Shown in pieces: positions 9,044 to 20,880 of a stretch of DNA of 55,395 nucleotides; position 1 is the first letter of the stretch, and the number at the start of each line of letters is the position of its first letter. Position numbers and translations under genes: made by a program. The notes beneath the pieces were generated by a model. It searched no databases, was not told where the DNA came from, and was given only the letters and a program-made list of their open reading frames with translations. This DNA is from Rhizophlyctis rosea. Its lineage: Eukaryota > Chytridiomycota > Chytridiomycetes > Rhizophlyctidales > Rhizophlyctidaceae. The stretch covers positions 1 to 55,395 of the forward strand of contig JADGJC010000279.1 in NCBI GenBank assembly GCA_027596075.1, given 5' to 3'.

Positions 9044-11433
9044 ATGCCACCTTTCAGCCGCAACACAGTGTGGTCGGTTATGTCTGAAGTAGGACGGGCA
9101 GCTCGGGCCTGTCCCTGTCATTCGCCGTCACCCGCGCGAGTGGTAGCAGTCGAGCGCGGTGAGTGTCACGCACGATGCCGCTACAGTTGTCACCAACGGT
9201 GCACTTACCTTTGGTGAATAGCACCCTGTAGTCATCATAGCCAAGCTCGTTGTGCAACGACGCAAGACTCTGACACCGAGTATGCATTTGAAGTATGGTG
9301 TCAAAAAGACGAAAACTGCAATCAAGCTTTCCCATTCGCTTGGTTTACTAACAAGTCCTGTATGACAGATGGCGACTTCTAACATACGATACGGAAACGG
9401 GGTGACGAAGTATGTACTGGCGTCATGACTACCTTTTCAGGATTACGAGTGGTTTGACCATATTGCTTCTGAAGAGAGATAGGACACGATCTCAAGCATC
9501 TTAACGCAAAGAAAGGTAGTTTAGTTTCGCATGCATATCATCAAGCGAGGAAGTCCAAGGCTCATGATACGATTCTTCGTACAACAGTGGCAGTATTTAC
9601 TGACTTCAAGGTTCAAATATGATGACGTCTTCTCGGAAATCCTCCTCTTCCATGCACACTCTTGACGCAATTCCAACATAGATTCTAAATCTCCTGCCAG
9701 CCCAGACAGTCATCAAGTCTTTGCAAAAGGCCAAAGTTCCTCACATAGTGTACGATAGGGTACGGATAGAGCCGACTGACAAAAGGTGGGAATTTTGCCT
9801 CTCATATCCACTGAGAGTTTACTCAATAATTCGGCAACTTCGCGCAGTCTATTAGATGCGATTGCATATGTCAAACAAGAGCAACCAGATGCTTTTGTGG
9901 CTGTCGGCGGCGGGTCCGTCATAGACACTGCGAAAGCAGCCAATTTGTATTTGTCACATCCAGAGGCAGAGTTTTTGGACTTTGTGAACGGTGTGTATGG
10001 CGTGACTTCGGGCCATTGGCAGTATTGGACAGTGACCATACTGTTGATGTTCTGTAGCTCCGATTGGAAAAGGCAAGATTGTAACAAAGGCCGTTAAGCC
10101 GCTCATTGCTGGTGAGTCCGGAAACGAAAGATCCGTTTAAGCGATACAGCATTGAGGATCTCAACTGACTGATCGTCCATTCTGGCAGTCCCCACCACTG
10201 CCGGTGTGTATTTGAATGGGTCGTCGCGCTTTAAAACTTGCCTCATATGAGCAACAGGGACCGGAAGCGAAACAACCGGAGTAGCAATCTTCGACTACAC
10301 TCCACAGAGTTTCAAAACCGGCATCGCGAGCCGGTCGCTCAAACCTCTCCTAGGAATCATCGACCCACTCAACACCGCAACCATGGCGCCACAAGTCCAT
10401 GTGTCGACTGGATTGGATGTCTTATGGTAATGTAATATCCCAACCCTTCTCAAAGTCCACGGTCTTCTTCCTGACACCAGCCCGTTAAAGTCACGCCTTA
10501 GAATCCTACACCGCCATCCCATACAACCAGCGCCGTCCGCGCCCCGCAACGCCACAAGACCGCCCGGCCTACCAAGGCGCCAACCCGATCTCCGACATTT
10601 GGTCGATGAAAGCGCTGAAGATGTGTGTTGAGAATTTGCCGAGGGTGTATCGGAACCCGGGCGATGCAGTGGCGAGGGAGCAGATGGTGCTTGCGGCGAC
10701 GTATGCGGGGATTGGGTTTGGGAACGCTGGTGAGTTGCGGAGTTTTTGAGGGGCTTTCGGGGTTTCGGTTTGTTGGTGGAATGGGGATTTGTACTGACGG
10801 GAAGATTTGATTTTGGCCCATGTTCTGGTGTGTAACAGGCGTGCATCTGTGTCATGGGATGAGTTATCCGATTGCTGGGTTGAATAAGACGTACAAGCAT
10901 AAAGGGTACGATGTTGGGCATTCTATCGTCGTAAGAAGTTCACAACTTCTCTTAACTCCCGTTAAATCTGCCCACCACTCACCCACACCCCTACCCAGCC
11001 GCACGGCATATCCGTCGCCCTAACAGCCCCCGCCGTCTTCGCCTTCACAGCACCCGCCTGTCCCGACAGGCACCTAGAAGCCGCCACTTTGTTCGGCGCA
11101 GACGTGTCGCGTGCCTCACCGGCGGACGCAGGCGCCATATTGTCGGATGCGATTAGGAAGTTTCTGTACGAGTTGGATGTTCCGGATGGGTTGGGGGCTG
11201 TTGGGTATGGGAAGGGGGATGTGGGGAGGTTGGTGGAGGGGACGTTGCCACAGGTGAGTGTGTGGGGGTTTTGATGGGGGGAGGAGGTGCATGTGTAGGG
11301 TTGCGTGACTGATGGGAGCTTTCTTAACCCCTTTTTCTGCATTGATCAGCATCGGGTAACGAAGTTGGCACCGAAGCCGGTGGGACATGAGGAGATTGAG
11401 GCACTTTTTGAGAAGAGTTTCAAGTTGTACTGA
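9044..11433 (+). CDS. ADHFE1: Hydroxyacid-oxoacid transhydrogenase, mitochondrial (iron-containing ADH family)
   Basis: HOT oxidises 4-hydroxybutyrate while reducing 2-oxoglutarate to 2-hydroxyglutarate. About eleven exons assemble in phase from the ATG at 9044 to the TGA at 11431-11433. The N-terminus has a basic, serine-rich presequence, then the family stretch [20 protein letters not shown]. Next come [11 protein letters not shown], the nucleotide-binding [33 protein letters not shown], and metal-site histidines in [31 protein letters not shown] and [12 protein letters not shown]. Early exons are very short (for example 9369-9409 and 9475-9515), yet each junction restores the conserved protein. 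It shares a divergent upstream region with the NAD kinase and converges on the WD40 gene downstream. Confidence 0.95.
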
Positions 11434-12136
11434 ATGTTGATTGACGGATGTTTCGATGGACCCCTGTTCCATCTTACAATGCGACAGGGGATTGTCTGAT
11501 TTGCGGTTTAGGTCTTCTGGCACATGTGGGCGGCAGGTGGTCCGCGCCAGGGAAACGGATGAGCAAAAGCAACATATTTGGCGTGATGATGGAGCAAAGC
11601 TCTCGACTGATCCTGTTTGGAGCTCCAGCATCGGACAATGGACGATTGATACACTCGATATCAAAACTGCCAGCCAAAAGCACAGCAACACAAAACGCCC
11701 TCATAATCCAACACACAGAAATTCTGGCAATGCAAAACAAAACGAGCAATATGTACGGTTGAAATTTGCCGGTGCGGGGGTAACAAAGAGACCAAAAAAG
11801 GTGAAATGGAAAAAGTATGCTATACATGAATGAAATCGAAGCGGGGGATTTGTGTGTGCATGGTATAGACACCCCTTCATGGAGGGTCAGTGAGAAGCTT
11901 TCATAGAAATCCAAAAACATTTCAACATTTCTTAGATGATAGATCCTTCCGGGAAACTCCTCCTACTGATGGTGTCGACTTCGAATTCGAGGACGGAGGA
12001 TTCAAGACCTGTGTGTGTGAGGAATTGATGAGAATCAAAAGCCATTTTTAGATTTTGCCAGTTTTAGGAAGTTTCTCCCACCACACCGATAAACGAAAGC
12101 GGCTTGCACATGTTTCCCCACTAGAAAGCTGCTCCA
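11434..12136. other. Intergenic between convergent genes
   Basis: About 0.7 kb between the ends of the HOT gene and the WD40 gene. Short frames are open on both strands but nothing is recognisable. Confidence 0.5.
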
Positions 12137-14095
12137 TTAAACCTCCACATCAAAGCCTCCCCAAACTAAATTGAAATCGCCCCACACAGCGCTTTCCCCC
12201 CTGACTGTCCATCTTCCCAACATCCGCCTTTCAACTTCCCTTTCTCTTTCAGCTTCCCCTCCTCTTTCAACTCTCCTTCCCCTATCAACTTTCCTTCCCC
12301 TTTCCCAATGATAACTAAATCCAATCCAAAAACACACGCACACGCATACGTACCAACAAACGCCGTCCGACTATCCGGCGAAAAGCACAGCCCCGAAATA
12401 TGTTGGTCGGCCGTACTCGGCGCCACGCGGATCGTTTGGCGTTCGTGGAAGGTGCGCGCGTCGACTATGTTGACGTATGAGACGTGCTGTTTGGGGTGTT
12501 GATATGTGGGGTTGATCGTTGATTAAGGAAAGGAGCATTTAAAGAGAGGGGAAGAGACGTACTTCACTATACATCAAGAGATCAATCGATCCGGACGGAG
12601 CAAATTTGACGCATCGGCAGGCGCCTTTGACTTGTGGGTTCTGTAAGGGGTGGTGAGTGCGTTTGGCGGATAATACAGATGGCCGTTGTGGCTTTCACTC
12701 TCACCTGTTTCGACCCCAATTTTGCCAGCTTTTCTGAACTGCGAATGTCCCAAACGGACACGAAGCCGTCCTGGCTTGCTACAGCAAACTTGTCTGATGA
12801 TTGGTTCCAAGCGCATGAGAAGCCTGCGTCCGATGTTGCTGGATTGCGCATGTTAGGGTTAGCGGTCGTAAAGTCGAAAGAATGTCTGTTCCATGACCAT
12901 CTCTCCCCAATCCCCCAACCAAGAGTCGACAAGAACCCTTGCCATCACGCACTCACCCTGCCACGTATCAACTAGCTCATACCCCCCACTCGCCGAAATA
13001 TCAAACAAAAACACCTGCGGCGAATCCCCAACCGCCACCAGCTTCCTCCCGTCCGGGCTGACGGCCGCGTAGTTCACTGCCGTTGGGAGAGATATACTGG
13101 TTATTCGTTGTAGACCGGGGAGGGCGTAGACTTTGATTGTTTCGTCGTTATTGCAGATGAGGAGGCGTGTTCCGGCGATGTGGTTTGATATGCACATGGC
13201 GTTGTTTATTGATCCGCCTACTGTTGTTTGGGCGAACCAGTTTGAGGTGAGTTGGCGGACCATCAGTTGGGAGCGTTGGCCGCCTGCTGCTAGGAAGCCG
13301 CATCTGGTGGGCAGGGAGGTGGAGTGAGATTTTGCGCGGGAGTTGGTGTGAGCGACGCCCAGCCATCCCTTTCCCTCTGCTAACCCTTCCCTCTATGCGA
13401 TCGTCACCGCCCCAGACACCACCACCCCTTTCCCCTTTCACAACTCTTCCCGCCACCCACACCTTCCATCGCACACTTACAATCACCACCAGCCAAGGAT
13501 GCCCCCCTCCCCAACGCTTCTCCATCCATTCCCAGCCGCCTCCCCTTCGGTGTTTCTCACAACCCATCCTCCCCCAAATCTCTTACCCTGTGGTCATTGA
13601 TGTCGGGGAGAAGGCGAGATCTTTTAGCAGGGGAGTCACCTTTTGTGAACATGCTGGTCAATAACGCGAAAATGGGCTAGTTTAGCAGCATCAAGAAGTA
13701 CAATACCTCGCCCTGCTGTGTATCATACTGAAAGACGTTGTTCTGGTTCACATACACGAACTGCTTGTTGTTTGTTGGACATGCTATCAGGTCTCGTAGT
13801 TGCCTGTTTTCCCCGTAAAAGATTGAATGACATGAACGACTAGTACTTCCTGTGGGAATCAAAGTCTGCTAACCAGTGTTGAATGCTGGACCGTTGTTGG
13901 TACTTCTTGGGCATTGGCTTGACGAACTCGACGTCCTCTCTGGAAATGCACACAAAGAGTTGAGACGAGGTTGTCGAAAAAAGGAAGAAGGAAGAAGATA
14001 TAGGGTAGGATATGGGGGTCCAAGAGGGGAAGCTAGATACACCAGAATAAGTTGCGAAACACCTGGGTCGCAACACACCTCACATAAACTGTCAT
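12137..14095 (-). CDS. WD40-repeat protein of the fungal DUF2415 type
   Basis: About nine minus-strand exons join in phase. The start is the ATG at 14095: exon 1 encodes only MTVYV plus part of an arginine codon, then EDVEFVKPMPKKYQQ. Later exons give LRDLIACPTNNKQFVYVNQ, LAAGGQRSQLMVRQL, NNDETIKVYALPGL, AAVSPDGRKLVAVGDSPQ, FAVASQDGFVSVWDIRSSEK, CRCVKFAPSGSIDLL and HVSYVNIVDARTFHERQ. These are beta-propeller blades with WD-like ends. The last segment, around ISGLCFSPDSRTAFVG, fits the DUF2415 signature found at the end of such fungal proteins. The molecular role is not established in the family; it is probably a scaffold. The last exon (stop at 12137-12139) is the least certain because two acceptors are possible. 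Confidence 0.8.
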
Positions 14096-14583
14096 TGTGG
14101 TGATACTGCGGAGGTGTAAGGCCACGTGCGGATGCTAGGTTGGAGTTCTGTGATAGCAGATATCGACACTTGTGGGTTGGAGACAGGTAACGTGGAGGTT
14201 GACGCCGTGGGAATGGAGAGACGCACGATACTTCGCAAAGTTGAGGCCCAAGATTGGGAGTAAGGTAATTGTGAGAAAGCTTTTTGGTAAGAGGAAATCT
14301 TTGAATACACATCACGCTACATGATCAAATTGAATTGTTTGAACGCGCCGCATGATTGCATTGCGTCTCTCGGAGCTTGGTCGGCTGACCCATGCATATG
14401 GCCACATTCAATGACATGACATAATCACTTTAATCTCAAAATAATAAGAAAATATAAGCCCCGTGATTGTCATGACGCAGTGTGACACACCCTATGATTT
14501 TCTTCGATGCCTGCAGTGTCAGTTTGATTGTAAACTTTGACAAAGATAACTTCCATCTGTTTACTCCATTAGATCCTGCAAAC
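14096..14583. promoter_or_regulatory. Divergent upstream region, WD40 gene / eIF3d
   Basis: 488 bases between two divergent start codons. An in-frame upstream ATG at 14482 would extend eIF3d by 34 residues that do not look like the family, so it is treated as leader. No defined motif was identified. Confidence 0.35.
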
Positions 14584-16842
14584 ATGGCGGCCACTCCCTT
14601 GAGGTTCACTCTCCCAAAGGTCAGCGACAACCCAAACGGGTGGGGTCCTGTAACCGTACCCGACGAGCTTGCAAAAATCCCATATGCGCCCTACTCAAAG
14701 TCGGACCGTCTCGGGAAGATCGCCGACTGGACTGCTCCCACCGAAGGTCAATATGGTTATGACCGTCGGTACGATGAGCGCCAAGGCGGTCGCGGACGCT
14801 ACGGCAGGACTCAGGAAGTTTTTGGTTCCGGAACCGCCTCTGCCTTCGCATACACCCACACTGTAGAGGACGAGCAATCCTTCTCTGTTGTCGACCGTGG
14901 ATCCACTACCCAGAAGAAGCCGGGCTTCAAGCCTGCGCGTGGTGGACGCACTCAAGGGCGTGGTGGTGCTGGGGCGGGTGGTGCCGCATGGCAGACAGCT
15001 GGTCGGGGTTCTGCTACTCGTGGAGGTCGGGATGAGCGTCGGGGCCAGCAAGGGCAGCGCAGACGGTACGGTTACAACGACAAGCAGACTCGCGTTCGTG
15101 ACGCTTCTATTGTTGTTGGTGCGGAGTGGAAGGTCGTGGAGGAGCTTGATTTCCCTCGTCTGAACAAGCTTCAATACAATGTTGAGGAACCGGAGGACTT
15201 GTGAGTGTCGTCAGTTGTCTGTTCTGTCGTGTATTGGAAAATTTAGATATGACGACAACACCGTTGCGTGACAAAAACATATATGGATGCAACATATATT
15301 CACACTGTCTGATCTACATCCTAAAAATGTGCACGATGGGTCTTGTATCTTGCCACAATATCTAACCATGACATGTCGACAGGCAAATCTATGGATCCTC
15401 TGGTTACTACGACAAGTCCTACGACCGCGTGAGCACGAAGCAGGAGAGAGCACTTCAGAACAGTCACCGCGAATACCCCAGTGTTACCACCAGTGATGAT
15501 CCCGTCATCAACGATGTGAGTGTTGAAAAAGCTATTCAATATGTTGGAGTCACTCACTGATGAATCACGACTTTACCAGTTGTCGAAGGAGGAATCAGAG
15601 GGTTTCACCGTATATGCGACCGACACCATCTTGGCGGCTCTTATGACGGCTTCCCGGTCAGTTTACAGTTGGGACATTGTCGTCACGAAGCAGGACGACA
15701 AGTTGTTCTTGGACAAGCGTGATGGCAGTAACCTCGGTGAGTTGCATAGCAGAAACCAGAATTCCGAGTTCGAGTCTGACCCTTTGCTGTGCATAGATCT
15801 TGTGAACGTAAACGAGAACGCCGCTGACCCCCCAATGGAAAGCACTGAGAAGGATGCCATCAACACTCCCATTCAGCTCGCCCTCGAAGCGTCCAAGATC
15901 ATCAGCAACCTCACCCAGCAAGTCGTCAAAGATGTACGTGTTGAGCAGCATGCCTTGGTTACAAATTCAATGTCCGCTGAACTCTGACCGCCCACTCCTC
16001 CACAGGACGAACCAATCATCTACACCAAAGACTCACCCCTCTCCGACCTTTACACCGACCCCGCCGCCCCCGCCATCTACCGCTACCGCCAATGGTCCCT
16101 CGGCGAAGGCACCTCCCTTGTCGTCCGCACTCAAATCGACGCCGCCCTCCACCAACCCACCGGCGCCACCTCGGAATCCGCACCTAAACCCTCGGAATCA
16201 AAACACCCCGCCACCGAAACCCTCCTCGTCAACGTCCGGGCCCTCAACGAATTCGATTCCCGCGCCCCAGGCTCCGGAGGCGCACCCGACTGGCGCCAAA
16301 AATTGGACTCTCAACGCGGTGCGGTCATGGCTACTGAAATCAAAAATAACAGTAACAAGCTTGCACGATGGACGGTTGAGAGTGTGTTGAGTGGAGCGCA
16401 TCAGATGCGGTTGGCGTTTGTGAGTCGGACGAATCCGAAGAGTTCTAGGGGCCATGTAGTGTTGGGGACGGCGAGTTTCAAGCCTAGGGAGTTTGCGGCG
16501 CAGATGAATTATAATTTGGGCAATGGGTGGGGGGTTGTCAAGACCTTTGTTGATTTGTGTCAGAATCGGTTGGAGGATGGGAAGTATATTTTGGTTAAGG
16601 ATCCTAATAAGGTAATGTTTCTGGGGCTTGCATTTGTTGGAGGATGTTTTGGTTTATAATGGGTCGGAAGCGGGAGTGGTGGAGCAAGGGCGAGTATGTT
16701 TTCCTGTGGATGGTGACTGATTTCTTTCCTCTTTTCTCCACAGCCGGTTCTCCGTCTTTACTCCGTCCCTCAGAACGCGTTTGATGTTATTGACGAGCCG
16801 GAGGAGGAGTTGGAGGCTGAGGTTGGTGAGGAGGATATGTAA
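14584..16842 (+). CDS. EIF3D: Translation initiation factor eIF3 subunit D
   Basis: eIF3d is a peripheral subunit of the eIF3 complex that binds the mRNA cap in specialised initiation. The first exon runs from the ATG at 14584 (MAATPLRFTLPKVSDNPNGW) and has the expected PYAPYSKSDRLGKIADW and an RG/G-rich segment (about residues 130-180). It continues through AEWKVVEELDFPRLNKL, FTVYATDTILAALMTASRSV, SWDIVVTKQ, YRYRQWSLGEGTSLVVRTQ, KNNSNKLARWTVESVLSGA, LAFVSRTNPKSSRGHVVLG and DPNKPVLRLYSVPQNAF to an acidic tail ending EEDM. These are family hallmarks in order. Six introns are short and phase-consistent. The neighbour upstream is divergent; downstream begins the accessory island. Confidence 0.97.
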
Positions 16843-17096
16843 ATTTTGGGGTTGGATCCGTGTAAGATTCATCCTGGCAAGCAAGAGTTTGATGATATGT
16901 GTGTGCAATAGAATTGTTGATGGGACAGCACCTGATTTTTGCTTTTGAATGCCGATGCTGTCTTCAAGAGGCTGGATGGCAAAATGGGCGTGTTCTTTTT
17001 ACAAGTTATATTGGTGCGTGCTGCTGGGTATATTTTCAAAATGTGATCGATACACTTTCTGTTATTGCAAATTCTCACTGCCGTTGCGAGAGATCG

Positions 17097-18727
17097 TCAC
17101 TGCCCTTCCAAAGCGTTGATGCATTTCTGGATTGCTTGTACCGCCAATACACCTCCTTTTGACTGGTAACGCTTCTTGTACCGGCTTCCGTACCTGCCAG
17201 AGTCTTCCTCTTCGGCGTTGTTGATGCGTTGCTCTAGGGGCGAGGGTGGGAAAGGAAAATGTGAATAAAAATGTGGACGATTTGAATAGTTGGGTCCCAC
17301 CGGGGAGTGGATTTTTTTTTCACCCTTCTACTAATTTTACCACCCCCCCCCACACCCACACCCACACACACCTATCCACAACCGCCTCCCCCAACTTCCT
17401 CCTCCACTCCTCCTTCTCCTCCACCCCCATAACACTCTTCCTCTTCACCACCCACCCAATAAAAGTCTTCACAATCGGCCCGTGATTCTTAAACCCAACC
17501 CGTTCCGCCAATCACCCCACATGCTCCGGCCTCAACTCAACCCCCGTCTCCAACAACCATCCCAAAACCGAATCAACACCTTCATCACTGCGAAAGTTGT
17601 CCATGATATCCCTCTCGGACCACTTCAGCAATTTCGTGAAGAAGCTTGAAGTGATGAAATGTGTGGCTCCAAACCGGCGGATGAAGAACCTCCATTCGTC
17701 GAGGCCTCGTACACCGTATGTTTGGTGCAGGTCGGTACGGACTAAATCTTCGAAAGTGGCTGTGATTTCCTCGTCGGTGATTTCGGGAAAGTGGGATTGG
17801 ATGTGGGTGATGAATTCTTCTGAGTAGGAGGTGTTGTAGACGCGGTCACTGAGGGTGAAGGAGGCGCTGATGCTGTATTTGAGTTTGTAGCGGAGGGTTG
17901 ATTTGGCGTGGTGGAGGAGTGTGGTGCGGGGGAGGAGGGTGCGGAGGGTTGGGAGGTAGTGGAAGAGGCAGTCTGGGTTTTCTGCTAGGCGAGTTGCGAT
18001 TGTTGAGGTTAAGGAGAAGCCTCTTGTGAAGAGGTGTTGTAGGCGGGCGAGGCGGTCGGTGTTGCGGGATCCGTGGCGGGCGGAAGAGCGTTCCAACTCC
18101 GATGGGATGTAGTTGTCGTTTATTGCGTTGATGTAGTTTTTGCAGTCGAATTCGACGGTTTGGAAATGGAGGAAGAGGTTGTATAGGTCTGGGTCTTCGG
18201 ATGTGGCGAGGAATTGGATCTGTTGGGGGGGTCGGGTAATATCCATAGGTACTGGTGAGTTTTTTGATCACTGGGATGTGTTCTTGTTTTTGTTGCTTGG
18301 TAGGGTTATACTGCAACCCTGATAGAGCTAGACGAAACTCTCTTGTGTCATCGCCGTGAAGTTGGAGGTTGTTACCGTACTTTTCGTGGCCGGCAGCAAG
18401 TATGGCCAACACCACATCAGGCGGATATTTTGGTCGAGCCCCCGCGTCTTTGATGACTTGCTGCACCACCGCTCGTGGGAGGGATGCACCAGCTTGAAGG
18501 AGGAGGGCAATCACTTTAGTTGGAGTGAGCAGTTTGGGGTAGTGCTGGATTGCGTTGATGAGGGCGGACCGAGTGCCGTACCGGTTGCAGAAGCACCGTG
18601 AGCGCGTGTGAGGGTCTTTACCCAGGGAACGAAAGAATCGAGTTGTATGGAATAAAGGGCGAGGGTCTCGTAACAGTGCTGGGATTTCTATCCATAACTC
18701 CTTAGGAAGCAGCAACGACAGATCCAT
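17097..18727 (-). pseudogene. LPKELW-family member A, broken by a frameshift and a stop
   Basis: This is the first of four copies of one family (others at 19103-20144, 20881-22402 and 22894-24456). From the ATG at 18727 the product begins MDLSLLLPKELWIEIPALL, then FFRSLGKDPHTRSRC, LLLQAGASLPRAVVQ and GHEKYGNNLQLHGDD. At a run of seven G (18225-18231, plus strand) the frame shifts; removing one base would restore the family reading. An in-frame TGA lies at 17512-17514, just before GFKNHGPIVKTFIGWVV. The final exon, ending GGVLAVQAIQKCINALEGQ, is present with its stop at 17097-17099. Apart from these two lesions the gene is full length, so the loss is recent, or the frameshift is a sequencing error and only the TGA is real. 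The function is unknown. Confidence 0.75.
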
Positions 18728-19102
18728 TGCGAATGGGTTGTCCAAGGGGAAATACGGTGGGAACGGATGAGCTTTGAGTCTTGATCGCGAACATTAACTC
18801 ATGAAACAGGGTCCATGGGCCATGAGCCCACAACGGGTGCAGGGGTGGGCTGCAGCCAACGAACGCGCAGGCTGACGGACAAATGATAAGTCCCAATTTG
18901 GTTATACTCGACGGTGGTTTCAGACCCTTCCAGGAAGCCCAGGACTTTTACTACTTTTCGGTTAAAAGTTTGGATGCACGTCAGTCACATCTGGTGCAGC
19001 ACTTCGTGACTATGTATGTGTATATATTGTATTCTGGGGTTCTAGTGTGCTAACATGGTGAACGGGCCGTTGGACGCGTCACAGTCGCGGGTTGTACTCT
19101 AC
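18728..19102. other. Spacer between family copies A and B
   Basis: 375 bases with no recognisable gene or RNA. Confidence 0.45.
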
Positions 19103-20144
19103 TTAGTGTAGAGTGTGTGGTGATCCCGGTACGCTTATTGCACTTGTAATCGCTTGCACCGCCAAGACACCCCCTTTTGTCTTGTTGCGTCCGTCATACC
19201 GATGGCCAGCCTGATCGTCTGTCTTAGTGCTTCCTCTGACAATAAACAGAAGGAATTCAATACATCATCACAGGTGTCGACGACATCAAAAGACATGATC
19301 AACAACCCCTCCGGACGACCCAACACCAAAGGGCAGCCCCGAAACGCGCCCCAAAAAAACATTGAAATAAACCATGAAAGAGCAGAAACAAAAACTCACC
19401 AATCTTCCCAACAACCCACTTCAACTTCTCAACCCACTTCGCCTTCCTTTCCTCATCCCACCCCTCCTTCTGCTCCGCCACCCACCCAACAAAAACCTTC
19501 ACAACCGGTCCATGATTCCCATATGCAGTCCGTTTGCCCAACCACCAAGTGTGACAAGTATGCAACTTAACTCCCGCTTCCAACAACACTGGCAAATACC
19601 CGTTCCATGCCACTATCATGATGCCAGGAATTGAATTCCTTCTTTTGGGGTGGGGATGTAGCCGTGGGTGGTGATGAGATACTTAATGACTTGGATGGAA
19701 TGTTGCTTTCACGACCCATATTGCAGGGTTTTGAGAGCGGAAGAAAAGTCTCTGGCGTCATCACCATTGAGCCTTATGTTGTCGCCGTATATTTCGTGCC
19801 CTGCTGCAAGGATGGATAGTACAACTCCATCTATATATGTTTGTACTGCGCCGGTGCTGGATGCTCTGACAACGGATTGGACAACGGCGCGGGGGAGGGA
19901 TGCACCTGCTTGGATTAGGAGGGCAATGACTTTAGTTGGAGTTAGCAGTCGGCGGTGATTCTGCATTGCATAGACGAGGGCTGCTCGGGTTGCCGTAGCG
20001 GTTGCAGAGGTATCTGCAACGAGTGTGTGGGTCTTTGCCAAGGGAACGGAAAAAGCGGTTGGTGTCGAACAGGTTGGAGGGTTGGCGCAGTAGAGCGGGT
20101 ATGTCGATCCATAACTCTTTGGGAAGTTGTTGTGTCAAGTCCAT
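19103..20144 (-). pseudogene. LPKELW-family member B, deleted and frameshifted
   Basis: The ATG at 20144 opens MDLTQQLPKELWIDIPALL and FFRSLGKDPHTRCRYLC. A one-base insertion near 19990 (GGCAACC where the family has GGCACC) shifts the frame. The next frame carries TRAALVYAMQNHRRLLTPTK and LLIQAGASLPRAVVQ, ending in a TGA at 19709-19711. The homologous sequence goes on through ITTHGYIPTPKEGIQFLAS. The central third of the protein is then missing, and homology resumes near 19605 with GNHGPVVKVFVGWV. The last exon keeps KGGVLAVQAITSAIS (end about 19103). With a frameshift, a stop and an internal deletion it cannot make a normal product. A TATA-like sequence on the minus strand near 20259-20265 may be the old promoter. 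Confidence 0.8.
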
Positions 20145-20880
20145 TGTGGAAATCCGCTGTGTGTCGAAAGGTGATTTGAGGTCAGTGTGATCTGTGGGAA
20201 ACGCTTTTGCAATTGGCGGGTGCGCGTTCGTTTGTGAGTGAGAGCCTAAAATCTCCTCTTATATAATATGACCAACAGGGGGTTTACATGAAAGCCATTC
20301 AGAGATGCACTAAAATAGGTACGTAGACACAAGCAAATGCTGGATATACTCTACGGAACCTCCACCATTCGACCATTGTAAGGATTTGTTGGTGGCTTTT
20401 GGAAGAACCGTCGAACAGCATACGAGAGGTGGGAGGCCCTCCCAGAGAAAAGGCAAGAAAGGTTTGACAGGTATCAGGTATTGGCACGAAGGGCAATCAG
20501 TCGGGAAGGCACCAAAGACGCGTGTTCCGAAGGCCTAAAAACGTCCATTCCCTCTTGCTGCCTCTCGCCGAACCCAGTCTGCAGCATGGTTGAATTCGAG
20601 CACTTCGCGGTAGATTGGGTTCTCAAAGGAGCTCTTGTCGAAAGTTGCGTCGCGAAGATGATGTCGTTCATTCGTTTCTTATCGCTCCATGCCGCATGGT
20701 GGCGGCGGCACACCCCCACTCCGATGGATGACCGCAGATCCGGACAAAAGATTGTTTCGTCCGAACACCCCCAGCCCGCCCACCCTTCACAGCTGCTTCA
20801 CAGCCCACAGAACCGTCTTCCTTTTCTGCCACACAACAAACTCAACAATCACCCTCCCAAAATCCGCCAACTTCACACTC
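20145..20880. other. Spacer between divergent family copies B and C
   Basis: 736 bases. An open frame at 20481-20906 (plus) encodes cysteine-containing residues but resembles no family I know. Nothing else was seen. Confidence 0.4.

Noticed and set aside
14482..14583. N-terminal extension of eIF3d from an upstream in-frame ATG
   Set aside because: The extra residues do not fit the family, and the ATG at 14584 gives the normal start.
17338..17372. CA- and C-rich tract as a functional repeat or CRISPR-like array
   Set aside because: It is simple low-complexity sequence inside the intron of family copy A, with no spacer structure.
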